From assembly GCA_011503125.2 (NCBI GenBank), contig WWBZ02000051.1, positions 3,658,001 to 3,722,000 of the forward strand: a stretch of DNA of 64,000 bases, given 5' to 3'. This DNA is from Botryosphaeria dothidea (taxonomy: Eukaryota; Ascomycota; Dothideomycetes; Botryosphaeriales; Botryosphaeriaceae). Below the pieces are notes generated by a model. That model was not told where the DNA came from and searched no databases. It was given only the letters and a program-made list of their open reading frames with translations. The position numbers and the translations under genes are program-made. Shown here piece after piece: positions 54,509 through 64,000 of the stretch. How positions within the stretch are numbered: the first letter of the stretch is position 1; each line of letters begins with the position of its first letter.

Positions 54509-54616
54509 TCTCGCACTCGGTGATGATACAACGCCGAAGCTTTTAAACCGACACCGGCTCCGCTGGCCGAAACCTCGAGAAGAATTCCGATCTCGCCATA
54601 TGGTCTGAGAGACGTC
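54509..54616 (+). ncRNA. Box C/D snoRNA-like unit 2.7
   Basis: C box GTGATGA at 54521-54527, D box CTGA at 54606-54609, GTCTC/GAGAC pairing outside. It does not carry the shared hairpin, so it is a distinct member. Confidence 0.65.
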
Positions 54617-55094
54617 GTTGCGACACACCTCCATCCCACATTTGCGCGGGCTATTGGATAATGGTACGGGCAGGACATATTATCGAAGTGGAGGGATGGC
54701 TCGGACTGGGCACTCATGTGGACGCCGTCGGCGGCTGGTGTCCATATCATAGGCAGTTCGTGGAGGCCATTGCCTCGTCCGCGCTGTTCTGAAGAATAAT
54801 AGATTTGCAATCTGTATTGCCACATTGCGTGAAAGTGAGTTGCACCTTTTTCTCTGATCCTGCTTGCCTTAATTGTGATGAACAGATCCACGTCGGCTTC
54901 GCCGAAGTAACACGTGTCAGTAGGCGTGCCTCTCGATGGGAATACTGGTGTTGGAGAGATGCGTGGTGGTGGTGAGGTGGAAGTAAGTATGGGAATTTGC
55001 TTTCCGCTTAACCTTCGCATGAGGATTAAAATCACTCTCATTCCAACCTGCAGGGGCTCGCTCCCTTGAGGATCCATTTTAAACTTCTGACACC

Positions 55095-55292
55095 ATGACC
55101 GTTCAGCAGCGCCCAAACAACCCACGGAACATTCCGCTGACGATTGAACATTCTCAGGCACAGGATCACACGCGTTCGCCCTGGCAGGGCCACGCGAGAC
55201 ATAAAACAATGAAGGACAGAGGAGACATTGCGGAGGTGGGGACGGCAGGAATAAAAGCGGCAGTCAACGCCGCCAAGGCACACCATCAATAG
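55095..55292 (+). CDS. Possible small protein (65 aa) with spliced 5' leader
   Basis: ATG in a strong context (TGACACCATGACC). It is preceded by what looks like a leader intron from a GTAAGT at ~54983 to CTGCAG at ~55053. The product is polar (MTVQQRPNNPRNIPL... GIKAAVNAAKAHHQ). No family recognised; it could be an untranslated tail of the adjacent transcript. Confidence 0.4.
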   Translation: MTVQQRPNNPRNIPLTIEHSQAQDHTRSPWQGHARHKTMKDRGDIAEVGTAGIKAAVNAAKAHHQ

Positions 55293-56138
55293 TCGCAGAT
55301 AAAGAAGCACGCTAATCCAAAAATAACCCGTCCGCCCTCCTGCCCAAGTCAGTTACAATCTGTCCGGTACGGGGCTGACGCCGCGAGTCGGCCCGTCCGC
55401 TCAGCCTTACGAGCGCGCATCCATTTCGCGTGTCGCAGCCCAGCCGGGCCTCCCGTATACTGCCGTGGTGTTGAAACAGGACGTGAAACCGCGCCTGGAT
55501 TGCGAGGGCCAGCGGCCGGCTCTTTTGCAGATCGCGTGCGGCGGAGGAGGGAGGTCGAAGGTGTCCTGCGGCGCGTCGACGCGACCACGGGCTGTGGAAA
55601 TGAATACGAATATACTGGCTGAATCGCCAGCGCCGCCAAGCGAGGCGCCGGCCGGGGGAGCGGACAAGCGAGTCGCCAACAAGCAGGGCAGCGGAGAGAC
55701 AAGCGGGTGAAGGATCGCGTGGCGTGTGCGTGCTTTCGGCAATACCGCGCCGCGAGAGATAAGAGGAAATATTGGAAACTGCCCTGCGCGTGCTTTAAAG
55801 CTTCTGGGGTGTGCCGCCACTGCTCGTATCTCGAGCTTCTTTCCGCCTCCGCATTTTTTTTTTTGACAGCCGTTTGCTATCGATCTCACTCTCTCGTTTC
55901 CAAGCTGCCTGCAACAGCCATTTTGCTGCCATTCGTTTGTTTTTTTGAAACGCTGCGCTGAACCTTCCGGCCAACCACGCTGTGAGTCCGCACAGGGAAC
56001 ATCCACGAGCGATGCGAGATAAGCACTAACGCCTGCAACTCAGATCGAACGACACTCCTTTTTTTCTCCGTCGCCGTCTCTGCGCCAACACCTCCGTACC
56101 TTACGAATCCAAACCAGGAGCGAAATCCACCAGCCACG
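55293..56138. other. Intergenic region / leader of the 49-aa gene
   Basis: No supported gene. CT- and T-rich tracts near 55830-55960 resemble a fungal promoter/leader. Confidence 0.35.
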
Positions 56139-56288
56139 ATGCTTTCCGACCGCGATATCTTCATGGCCATGGTCGCCGGCTTCATCGCCATCATTCTCCT
56201 CGCCATTGTCGCCATCTACTTCCGCAAGAAGCACATCAAGAAGAGCAACGAGCAAATGCGTGCGAAGGCCGGCCTCGGCGAAGCATGA
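56139..56288 (+). CDS. 49-aa single-pass membrane protein
   Basis: Short frame with good start context (AGCCACGATGCTT). It starts MLSDRDIFMAM and has one hydrophobic helix (VAGFIAIILLAIVAIYF). A basic stop-transfer RKKHIKKSNEQMRAK and a short C-terminus (AGLGEA) follow. The layout suggests a small tail-exposed membrane protein with N-out or N-in topology undecided. Likely missed by length-filtered annotation. Function unknown. Confidence 0.65.
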   Translation: MLSDRDIFMAMVAGFIAIILLAIVAIYFRKKHIKKSNEQMRAKAGLGEA

Positions 56289-57463
56289 GCTCTGAAACAT
56301 GGGCTCCACTCAAGCTTGCAGTGCCTGGTTGTGAGCCGGCCGTATACCCTTAAGGGAGACGAATCTAAGAAGATCATTATTGCGCACCAGCGCAGAAGGA
56401 GCATGTAGGATGTATATATTAACAGGGGGTTCATTCAGCACTCGCGGAGTAATGCCCGCCGGCCTCGCTGTCGTTCAGGACCGCATGCACTCCAACAGCA
56501 ATTGCGACATGTTGACGCATGTCTTTGTACAGTATGGGCATTGTGGACAAGGCTGTTTCTCACGGAAATTTATGGGATAATACCAGAACAGGAAATGTAT
56601 ATGTTTTGAAAGAGCACTGTTGTGTGCGGCATTTCGCCCTCGATTTTTCTTCGGCCGTGGAATGTGTTCGCAGAATACTCCGTGCAGAAACCAGTTGATA
56701 CCCACGAGACAGCCCAAGGCGTTCATTCGTCTCACATATTTTACCGCTCGAGTTTCCTCCCAGCAAGAGCGTGCAAGCAGCTCTTTGGTCGAGGAGGTAT
56801 CCAGGAATCAGAGGGTGCCAATTCTCAGCAGACCATGATTTACTGGATACGAATGTGGCGAGAATGATCATTACTACCCGTCAGATCAGATTGGTAGCAT
56901 CTGTACGTATGCTTGCCTGATATTTTTCCATTTCCTTTATCACAGAATAAAGCGGAGGTTCATCTGGCCAGATGATATTCCGGAGAAAGGTAATAAGCTT
57001 GCAACTTAGCTCTCACACCTTTGATTTTCTGCAACGGCATTCTGATCATTAGTAGCAACAAATGCCCCTCAGTGCTGGCAATGGAGCATGTAAGTGCTGT
57101 CTTCCATTTCATCATGCAACGCAGCAAGGCTGCCAGGATGGGAAGGTCTTCAACAAATCTTTTATGGCGTAATGTTGATTTCTCTGGCCAAATGCGGACT
57201 CTGCCGGATGTGGGTGCGGTTTCGTCTTGATTTCCTGGAAGGAGAGGAGCTGTTCCTCTTCCTCTGCGAAGGGGAAAATGATGGGTGTGGGGCTCGCACA
57301 GTGAATCCAAGAGTGTGCAGTTGTGAATGCATCATGCGCGCTGGGTGCTGGCGCGCACGCGTTTGCAGGCAGCTGCACTTTTCCCACTCCACCAGGGTCT
57401 GCTCTACTTCTACTTCTTCAACGCCAACACCGACCGCACAACCACATCCGCGAATCCACAACA
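56289..57463. other. Intergenic region, no supported gene
   Basis: About 1.2 kb with short overlapping frames only. Confidence 0.35.
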
Positions 57464-57901
57464 ATGACGCCGCAGGACACCTTCTACGCTATCTATCTCA
57501 AGAGTCTCTGCACCTGTGCATTCGCCGGCTGGCTCATCTTCAAAGTCATCACTCTGCCATGGGTTGCAGCTGGCGCCGTCGTGCGCTTCCTGTGGCCAAT
57601 ACTCACTTGCATCCCTTGCCGCCAACGTTTCCGCAGTGTACGCTTCCTTCCTACTGGACCAAGATCGTGTACTGATAGAGCTGGCTGTGTGCAGGACCGC
57701 AGTCCGCCCGCAAGCTTCGGCGTCCGCATCGACGACCCTAAAACCTTCAAGCTCCCTCCGCTTGCTCCCCTCACCCCGGGCACTCGCCCTCTCACTCCCG
57801 TCATTGAGCCTCAAAAGACCCCGAGGCGGGCCCTGGAAAAAAGGGCCAAGATTGCGAAGGAACAGGAAGACCCGAACAAGATCACGCCCTGCCCTCGCTG
57901 A
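57464..57901 (+). CDS. Small protein with hydrophobic N-terminal half
   Basis: ATG context CACAACAATGACG. Residues 1-58 are hydrophobic, with Cys and Trp (LCTCAFAGWLIFKVITLPWV; VVRFLWPILTCIPC), probably one or two membrane helices. The C-terminal half is Pro/Lys-rich (FKLPPLAPLTPGTRPLTP). A 57-nt segment, 57638-57694 (GTACGC...CAG), has intron features but is in frame with no stop. The protein is therefore 126 aa if spliced or 145 aa if retained. No family recognised. Confidence 0.6.
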   Translation: MTPQDTFYAIYLKSLCTCAFAGWLIFKVITLPWVAAGAVVRFLWPILTCIPCRQRFRSVRFLPTGPRSCTDRAGCVQDRSPPASFGVRIDDPKTFKLPPLAPLTPGTRPLTPVIEPQKTPRRALEKRAKIAKEQEDPNKITPCPR

Positions 57902-60694
57902 GATGGATTGATGTGGAGGAAGGACATTTCGGCGGAGGAACTGTGGATATCGCGCTGCCCGAAGGATTTCCGTGCGCGGCCTGCGATAGATCGATCCAAC
58001 TTGGCTGGTCTCAATGCTGCGTTTGCATCACGGCGCAGGTTTTTTCTGATTTTTTAACCTATCTGTGACATGCCCGTAGTCCTGTGTTTCCTTGCATCGC
58101 ACCTCCAAATATCTTCGTGAGGCGCACAAGCTTCCCGAGCAGCCGGTGCTCTCCACCTCGTTCAGCACGAAAGCCCACGGAACTGCGCCATTGAGCGTCG
58201 CGCTGAGCCTGACCATGCCTCTGCCGCTGAAATTGACCATTATTCGATCGAAGGGCATTTAACATTCCGCGTGGTGCGCTGCTACCGGGTTGCTAGGAAG
58301 CGCTCCTCATGCTACTCCCCGAGCCAGCGTTGCGCGCATGCATTCATAGCGCCAGCGCCCGCGCGCCCAGACAAAAGCCTCCAGAATGCCGCCTAATGAT
58401 CCACACCCGGCCGCAGCTTGCATCATCTACCTTGCCTCGGTGCCCGTGCACTAGCTCACAGCGGCGGGTTTAAAAAACGCTCCTCGCACCCGGACACTGT
58501 CCCTTTTCCTCATGGACTGTTTGAGCAGCGGTCTTTATCTCAACCCTGCTCACCCCAATGTTTGGAACCTCTTCATCAGCTCGAGCTGCTCTGGCTCATG
58601 CTCGCCAACACTGGCCGCTTTTCGTTGAGATCTTCGCGGTACGCGGAGGCTTGAGGGAGAGCTGCGCGCAGTCACCCTGTTGACGACCACCGGTGGTGGC
58701 GTGCGCTGGGGCAAGACCGCCCACCTGCGGGCTTGTCAGGGCCTGGGCGGCCTTCGCGCCCCAATTTGTGACTGCGAAGCCACTGCCATCAACGCAGGCG
58801 AGAGCGTCTGGATGTGCACGGCCTGGCTGCCCGACGCTCAGACAAGCAACACTCGGCACGCATGCAGAGGGGCTTTGCTGCGTCGCGAGCTTCAGCATGG
58901 TCAGTATGGGCTTGTCGATCATCACGAGCCCGGCGTTCCCTGCTGCACTGCCGCTTGCCAACGTCTCACTTGAGAATTGATTCCCAGCGCGTCGTCCGGT
59001 TACAAGCGCACACTGCGACTGGCGGGCTCGTCCCTAACTATTGGTCGTCCGCTGATTCCCCCTTGGTCGTCCGTCTGTGTCCCTTCAAGCTCGTTGTCCA
59101 GCTCCCGGCGCCAGTTACGCCAGCTGTCGCCCTTCAATGTGCGCGCAAACCAACCGTCAGACCAAACGAGGTCCAGGTAGCACCACAACCTGGGGTCTTG
59201 GCCGAGGTCTGTAGAATCCCTTGTAGATGCGTATAACTGAGAGTGTTCAGCTCGCTTGCGCAATCCTGCCGTAGGTAACGGATTATTGCAATCACCGATC
59301 TCGCTGCTAGGTATCGCAGGTGCTCTTCCACGTCGGGTTGCGCGCGCTCAATGTAGTTGGCGAAATCTCGTGCTAGGCGTTCTTGGAAACCGGGTTGTAT
59401 GCGTTCGACGTGCGACGCGCTCTGTAGAGTCGGGAAAGTGTGGGGGAAGGGGTTGGGTAGCGGGAGGTGATGGATGTTCTGTGGTAGAAGATCTTGTAAG
59501 AATAATCTGAGCCCGGTTGCCCGTTGTTATGGCCCCGGTTGCGTGTACGCGACGCGTCCTCACCGACGCGTCCCGTTGTTTTGGCGACCTATGAACCGCT
59601 GCTCACGCGATTCGTCGCCTCGTATCACCTTCTACTCCTCTGCTAGTCTGCGTTCTGCCCTCCTATAACGCTTGCTTGGCAAGCGTACTGGGTACAGATC
59701 GTCGTATTCTTTGACCAGTTCCCGGACGTTACATAGAGATTGGCTGGATGAAATTTTGTCTGCGGCAAGACCACAAGCAGCTTGGATGTCTGCTGCATGG
59801 TTTGTCTGACGGGCATTGCGGTTGCTGCTGTAGCAATTGGCGGTCGCTCACCAGGATTGAACCACTCCCTGTGTACCGGAGCATCTCATCTTTGGCGGCG
59901 TGTGAGACTAGAGTTCAGACAATATTGGCTGGGGTTGCTGAGGCAGACTTGGAGTGTAAAATGAGCATGAACAACCGGGGCTTTGACAAAACGCTGCCAA
60001 GGAGAAGCGGGATCTCAATGCAGGATGAACTGGCGGATGGCCAGTACTCTTTGATCCTCCTTCGTGAAGCTACATGCATCTGGAGTAACTTGCCGCGACA
60101 TCGCAGCAGGGCGATTGTGGTCCGCTTTCATGGAATGCTTGCTACAGGACCAGCTGGCTCAGAAGGACATGACAGCGCCGCATCTCTTGGACCTTTATTG
60201 TCCCCCCAGCACTCTCCACACAATTCCTTTGCCACTGTCGCCACCTGCAACCGCAAGCCGTGTTGGGGTAGAAGCGGGTCGCGCACCTTCCAACAGTGTG
60301 CTAAATGACGTAGGCGCGCACACAGGCAGACGGCCCATTTCTCTCTCGCCACGTCCCACCCAACGAACACCCAAACATCCCACTTCGGCCAACTCTGCTG
60401 AGACCCTCTATCTTCTCCTACTTTGAGATCAACAATCTCATCCGCGTCAAGGTGAGCCGGCTACCCCTAACCTTGCGTTGCCCTGCAGATCCATCACTGC
60501 CACGTCTCACCTCACCCACACCACGTCGTGGTGCGCGAGATACAGCTATCCAGCCTCAGTCACGTTTTTCAAGCCGTTAAAGATCTTCAAGACTGATATC
60601 CCGTGCACAGCAGCAGTACCGAGGTTGCTTCCTTGGGCGCTCCCCTCACCTCACACTCAGCTCCTTCCCATCAATTCCACGCAGCCAAATCACA
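57902..60694. other. Gene-poor stretch with no supported gene
   Basis: About 2.8 kb. Frames up to 186 aa exist but overlap on both strands and lack motifs. CT-rich leader sequence precedes the ATG at 60695. Confidence 0.35.
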
Positions 60695-62120
60695 ATGGCG
60701 AAGAAGAAGGGACCCAAGCGACCTGCTCCATGGGCAGCTATCAACGCTCGCAAGAAGCAGCTTGAAGAGAAACGTGCCTTGAAGGAAGTGCAAGCCACCG
60801 GGGCTCCTTCTAACTCTGCAGGTGGTTCCAAATCACGCGTGCATGAGCTGGAGAAGAATTCATCAAACCCGCTCAAGAATAGCAGGGCGAATAAGAAGAC
60901 TCGGTACTCCTTTGCTACGCCGTATGGAACTATGGTAAGCCGTGGCCCTCCCAACTTCTTTGTGACGGCAGGGCTGATGCTGTTTGTACAGTACGGTATT
61001 GGAACCGACCCCGAGTCCGCTCGGAAGGATATGGAGTCCAATCAAGAACGCATTGCTGCAGAATCCGGAGCACGCGCTCTTCAAAGGCTCTCCGCAGACA
61101 CTAACTACAATACTATGCCCCCGGCGATCGCCGAAGCCTTTGAGAGGCAGAGGCAGAGGCGGGAAAGAACATTCCGCCCGATCTCGTTCCTTCCCCCAGC
61201 CCAGGTTCCCGGTTATATCAGTCCCCATGGTGGTGCTAATACTCACGACGGACGTGGAAGCGCGCAGAGCCCGATCAGTGTCGACTCGCGCAGTTCCTAT
61301 TCTGGAGTCAATATGAACGCACCCTATCCGCCTTCCTCCCCTCCTCCTTTCTACCAGCCCAACAACAGTTCAACTGCGCCAAGCTACCAGTCTGGAGGCT
61401 CAAACTTCTCAGAAGGGCCTCGTCCATTCGGTAACAGCCCCGGACCTGCATTTGGCCTGTCGTCCGATCAATTTCTAGGCTCCCAGATTGCGAGCGGATC
61501 CGGACTTCCCGTTCGCCGCAGCGCACATCACTTTGGCGGCCCTCCGAGACTGCCTGTCATTGCTCCTTACAGCCAGAGTACGGAACGCTCTGTGAGCAGT
61601 CAGTCGCAACACCGTCCGGCCTTTAGCTCACCGCCATTTGTTGAACCCTCCTCGGCTTACAAGATGACTACGAGACCTTCAACGATTGCGGAGGCCGATG
61701 ATGGAGATGTGGGTGAAGAGGACGATGAAGAAGACACTTCAGAGGGGTGCGCCGCAGACCGTAAGCTCACCACGAGGCAAGAAGTTGCTACTGACTCTGA
61801 AAAGCGCCTCCCTCCTGATGTCGATATCTTCCGGTCCCTGCCCCAAGCAGTATCGCTGAACACCACCACACCTTCATCGCCGTCATCCAATCCTGCAAAA
61901 GAGACTCGGGATGAGGCAATCAGCAACGATCATGACTCACTTGCTAAGAAGCATCGTACTCGCAGGAACAGTCTTTCTGTAAGTGACTGGCCTGTTTGCT
62001 CATGCTGCCTCACACTAACCAAAGTAACAGCAGGGATTGATCGACGACATTTATTACATTCGAGAGCTGTTCGGCGGAATCAAGGACGACCGTCCCAAGT
62101 CAGAGATAAAGAAGGGATGA
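60695..62120 (+). CDS. Low-complexity basic/Ser-Pro-rich protein, 437 aa (three exons)
   Basis: Exon 1 60695-60934, intron 60935-60991 (GTAAGC...CAG, 57 nt), exon 2 60992-61978, intron 61979-62033 (GTAAGT...CAG, 55 nt; an alternative acceptor 3 nt earlier adds one Gln), exon 3 62034-62120. The N-terminus is very basic (MAKKKGPKRPAPWAAINARK), likely a nuclear or nucleolar signal. A conserved-looking YSFATPYGTM precedes intron 1. The middle is Ser/Pro/Gly-rich. An acidic patch (DDGDVGEEDDEEDTSEG) follows, and splicing appends the helix GLIDDIYYIRELFGGIKDD. Without intron 2 the frame would run to 62341 in less plausible sequence. No family recognised. Confidence 0.7.
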
Positions 62121-63270
62121 CATGGATATGCAGACTCGTTCACGAGCGACGGTATCATACTGCGGATATGGACAGACAGTTTGTGGCTTGTGCTGGTGAT
62201 GGTAGGATGGTCATGCTGATATGGGTCAGCATCCTCGTGCTTTCAATCGTCACATGGATGGAAATGGTTGCTTCATTGCTCAGAAGATTGATACTATGGA
62301 ATGGAAACTTGCTATGCTCTCGCACTGATTCCTTTGCTTGATTGCCAACGTGAACTCCTTCGCCTCCCTTCTTTGCTTTGCCACCACCATCCCGACGCTC
62401 TCCAAGAACGACGCAGTGCACGGAGCCTTTCGCGTCGCTGCGCACGCCGTGTGAGGGTTGCGAGTCGAGTTCTACCAGGTCAAGAGTCCCGAACTGGAAT
62501 TACCAGGCCAGGCCAAGTGGACATGTTGGCTTGACGGCGCGGCCCCACCATCGGCAACGGGCAGTGATGCTGTGGGGGGCACGCCGATCGAACTTCCTCA
62601 TGAGGCCATGAACGCCACTACATCCTGGCCCAAGCTCTGACGGCGGCATGCTGAACGAGAGCGCGAACCGCTGCTCTGCACACGGACGTGGAGTTGTTGC
62701 TGCGAAGCTGTGCCGGTTCATCTCGCGGAGCTGGACGGACGGACGGACGAACACGCGGGGTGGGAGATCCGGTATAGCAACAGTGCTTTTGGTGGAAGAG
62801 AGGGCGCGGAGAGAGGAAGGGCGGTGATGGGTCCTGTGGTATGAATTCGCAATGGGGCGGCTCGGCTCAGGGCAATGGCAGCGGCAGAGGCAGGCAGTGC
62901 GATGGGTGCATTCGGCCGTATAGTAGCACGGGGCAGTGGGGGTTTGGAAGAAGCAGGCAAGACGTGGGAGTGAAGAACTTGTTTAAGGGGGCACGGGAGA
63001 AGAAGTTTTCTGCGGCTAACAAACAGCTTGAACGGCTGGGCAAGAGGTATGGAATGTGGGGCGGCCGAGCGCGCGGAGCGGAGGAGCGGAAAGCGTGGTG
63101 TTGCGCCGCCCGTGGCGGGCGGGCGGCCGGTTGACGATGTGGTAGGTCCTCTGTTTTTGATTCAGCTTGCGTCTATGATAGGAAGCCGCAAGAGCTGCAA
63201 GAGGTGTGCTTACTGCGGAGAAGACCTTCAACGACAGCAGCATCACGCGGTGCCGCCCTCATTTCCCCCT
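62121..63270. other. Intergenic region, no supported gene
   Basis: Contains a short GGAC repeat near 62729-62748. A plus-strand frame at 62841-63134 is Gly/Arg-rich and not convincing. Confidence 0.35.
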
Positions 63271-63585
63271 TCAAACCGTCCTCGCCCCGTCCGGACCGGC
63301 CTGAGCCGCCTCCATCTTGGTATCGACCGCTGAGCTCTCCTTGTCCTTCGCCTTGTCGCTGCCGCGCTGCTGCTCCTCGTCGTTGTTGATGTTGTTGTTC
63401 GCGCTGCCGCCGACGCTGCTGCCGAAGCGCGTGCGCTTGATGTTGAGGCTGATGGTCGCGGTCCAGCCGAGCGTGCGCTTCTTGGCCTTCTTCGGGCGCA
63501 TGAGCAGGCGCAGCAGCGTGCCGAGGATGATGCAGCCGCCGATGCTGACGAAGAGCGCGAGGACGACGGTGTGGTTCGGCTTCAT
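63271..63585 (-). CDS. 104-aa single-pass membrane protein
   Basis: Single exon. It starts MKPNHTVVLALFVSIGGCII, so a signal-anchor helix covers residues ~6-30 (LFVSIGGCIILGTLLRLLM). A basic stretch (RPKKAKKRTLG) marks the cytosolic side by the positive-inside rule. The remaining ~60 residues are polar, with an Asn-rich run. High third-position GC supports coding. No family recognised. Confidence 0.6.
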   Translation of the reverse strand: MKPNHTVVLALFVSIGGCIILGTLLRLLMRPKKAKKRTLGWTATISLNIKRTRFGSSVGGSANNNINNDEEQQRGSDKAKDKESSAVDTKMEAAQAGPDGARTV

Positions 63586-64000
63586 GGTTGCGGACGCCTG
63601 GCGGTGAAGAGGTTGGGGTGCTGCGGAGGGGTGTTAGCGGCGTGTGAGGGGACGGGGTGGAGGGAGGGGATGTACTTGGGCGGCGTTGAGGAGACGTGGG
63701 GAGTAGGCAGGCAGTGTTGCGAGTTGGGGTGTTGCTGTGTGGAGCTGCGCTGGTGGTGGTTGACGGTGGTGTTGTGGAAGAGGAAGAGGCGGGAGGCCGA
63801 GCGGTGGCTCTGTGGATGCGCAGGTACGGCTGGCGCGTCCGCCTGGTGGACGTAATGCTGGACAGACACAGTGCAGCTGACTCTCCAGCAATGAGCCTCA
63901 TGCGTCTTCGCTGGTCTTTATGATGCTTCACGGCCAGCACGTTGTAAGTAGATATTTCTGAATCAATGCGGTTGCAACATCCTCATTTAATCACTGTCGC
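63586..64000. other. Right edge, no supported gene
   Basis: Upstream region of the 104-aa gene. Open frames on both strands are composition artefacts. Confidence 0.3.

Larger units (their letters stand above)
52330..54640 (+). ncRNA. Apparent non-coding host transcript carrying a box C/D snoRNA array (array 2)
   Basis: TATA-driven region with successive GTAAGT donors (~52471, 52651, 53470, 53723, 54195, 54430) and CTAAC/CAG-type intron ends. At least seven C/D-like units lie between short exons that have no shared protein frame. Five units carry related GCAACC/GGTTG-type hairpins, so the array grew partly by tandem duplication. Borders are approximate. Confidence 0.7.

Noticed and set aside
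52330..54640. CRISPR-like or satellite interpretation of the repeating units in array 2
   Set aside because: Units are not identical, spacing is irregular, splice donors recur, and each has C/D boxes with its own terminal stem. snoRNAs explain more of the pattern.
54870..54990. A further C/D unit starting at the GTGATGA near 54875
   Set aside because: No CTGA and no terminal stem at a suitable distance.

Overview
This window is nuclear DNA of a filamentous ascomycete fungus, most likely Pezizomycotina and possibly Dothideomycetes. The evidence is short GT-AG introns (about 47-71 nt), GC-rich third codon positions, a Zn2Cys6 regulator, a fused P450-reductase of the CYP505 type, a DUF6536-like gene, and transposon relics carrying C-to-T type nonsense changes. 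All gene models were spliced by hand from reading frames, splice sites and phase arithmetic; no database was searched.

Layout. Positions 1-8.2 kb hold the 3' end of a secreted subtilisin-like protease, a small secreted cysteine-containing protein, a basic coiled-coil protein, a RING-like protein and an RS/poly-Ser protein. Positions 8.5-16.8 kb look like a small metabolic cluster. A Zn2Cys6 regulator diverges from a CYP505-type P450-reductase fusion, and an extended SDR reductase converges on the fusion gene. The P450 gene looks damaged in its reductase half. A gene of unknown function follows at 17.6-18.3 kb.

Positions 18.3-34.4 kb are a repeat-rich, gene-poor block. A 5.4-kb Copia-type LTR retrotransposon (identical 148-bp LTRs, 5-bp target duplication, half-tRNA-type primer site) sits inside a 5'-truncated DUF6536-like gene. 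Both lie between 199-bp inverted repeats. Beyond them are two tRNA-like relics, a 489-bp solo LTR with its target duplication, and a decayed Tc1/mariner transposase.

Positions 34.4-43.4 kb carry six genes: two small unknown proteins, another RING-like protein, and two larger unknown proteins, plus an unassigned gap. From about 46.3 to 54.6 kb there are two apparent non-coding host transcripts. Their introns contain tandem box C/D snoRNA-like units (C box RTGATGA, D box CTGA, terminal stems up to 9 bp), and an F-box-like gene lies between them. This is the most notable system in the window.

Positions 55-64 kb hold several small proteins (two single-pass membrane proteins, one hydrophobic N-terminal protein, one possible 65-aa protein) and a 437-aa low-complexity, probably nuclear protein. 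Genes with a recognisable pathway are few. The TF/P450/SDR trio is the only set that plausibly works together.
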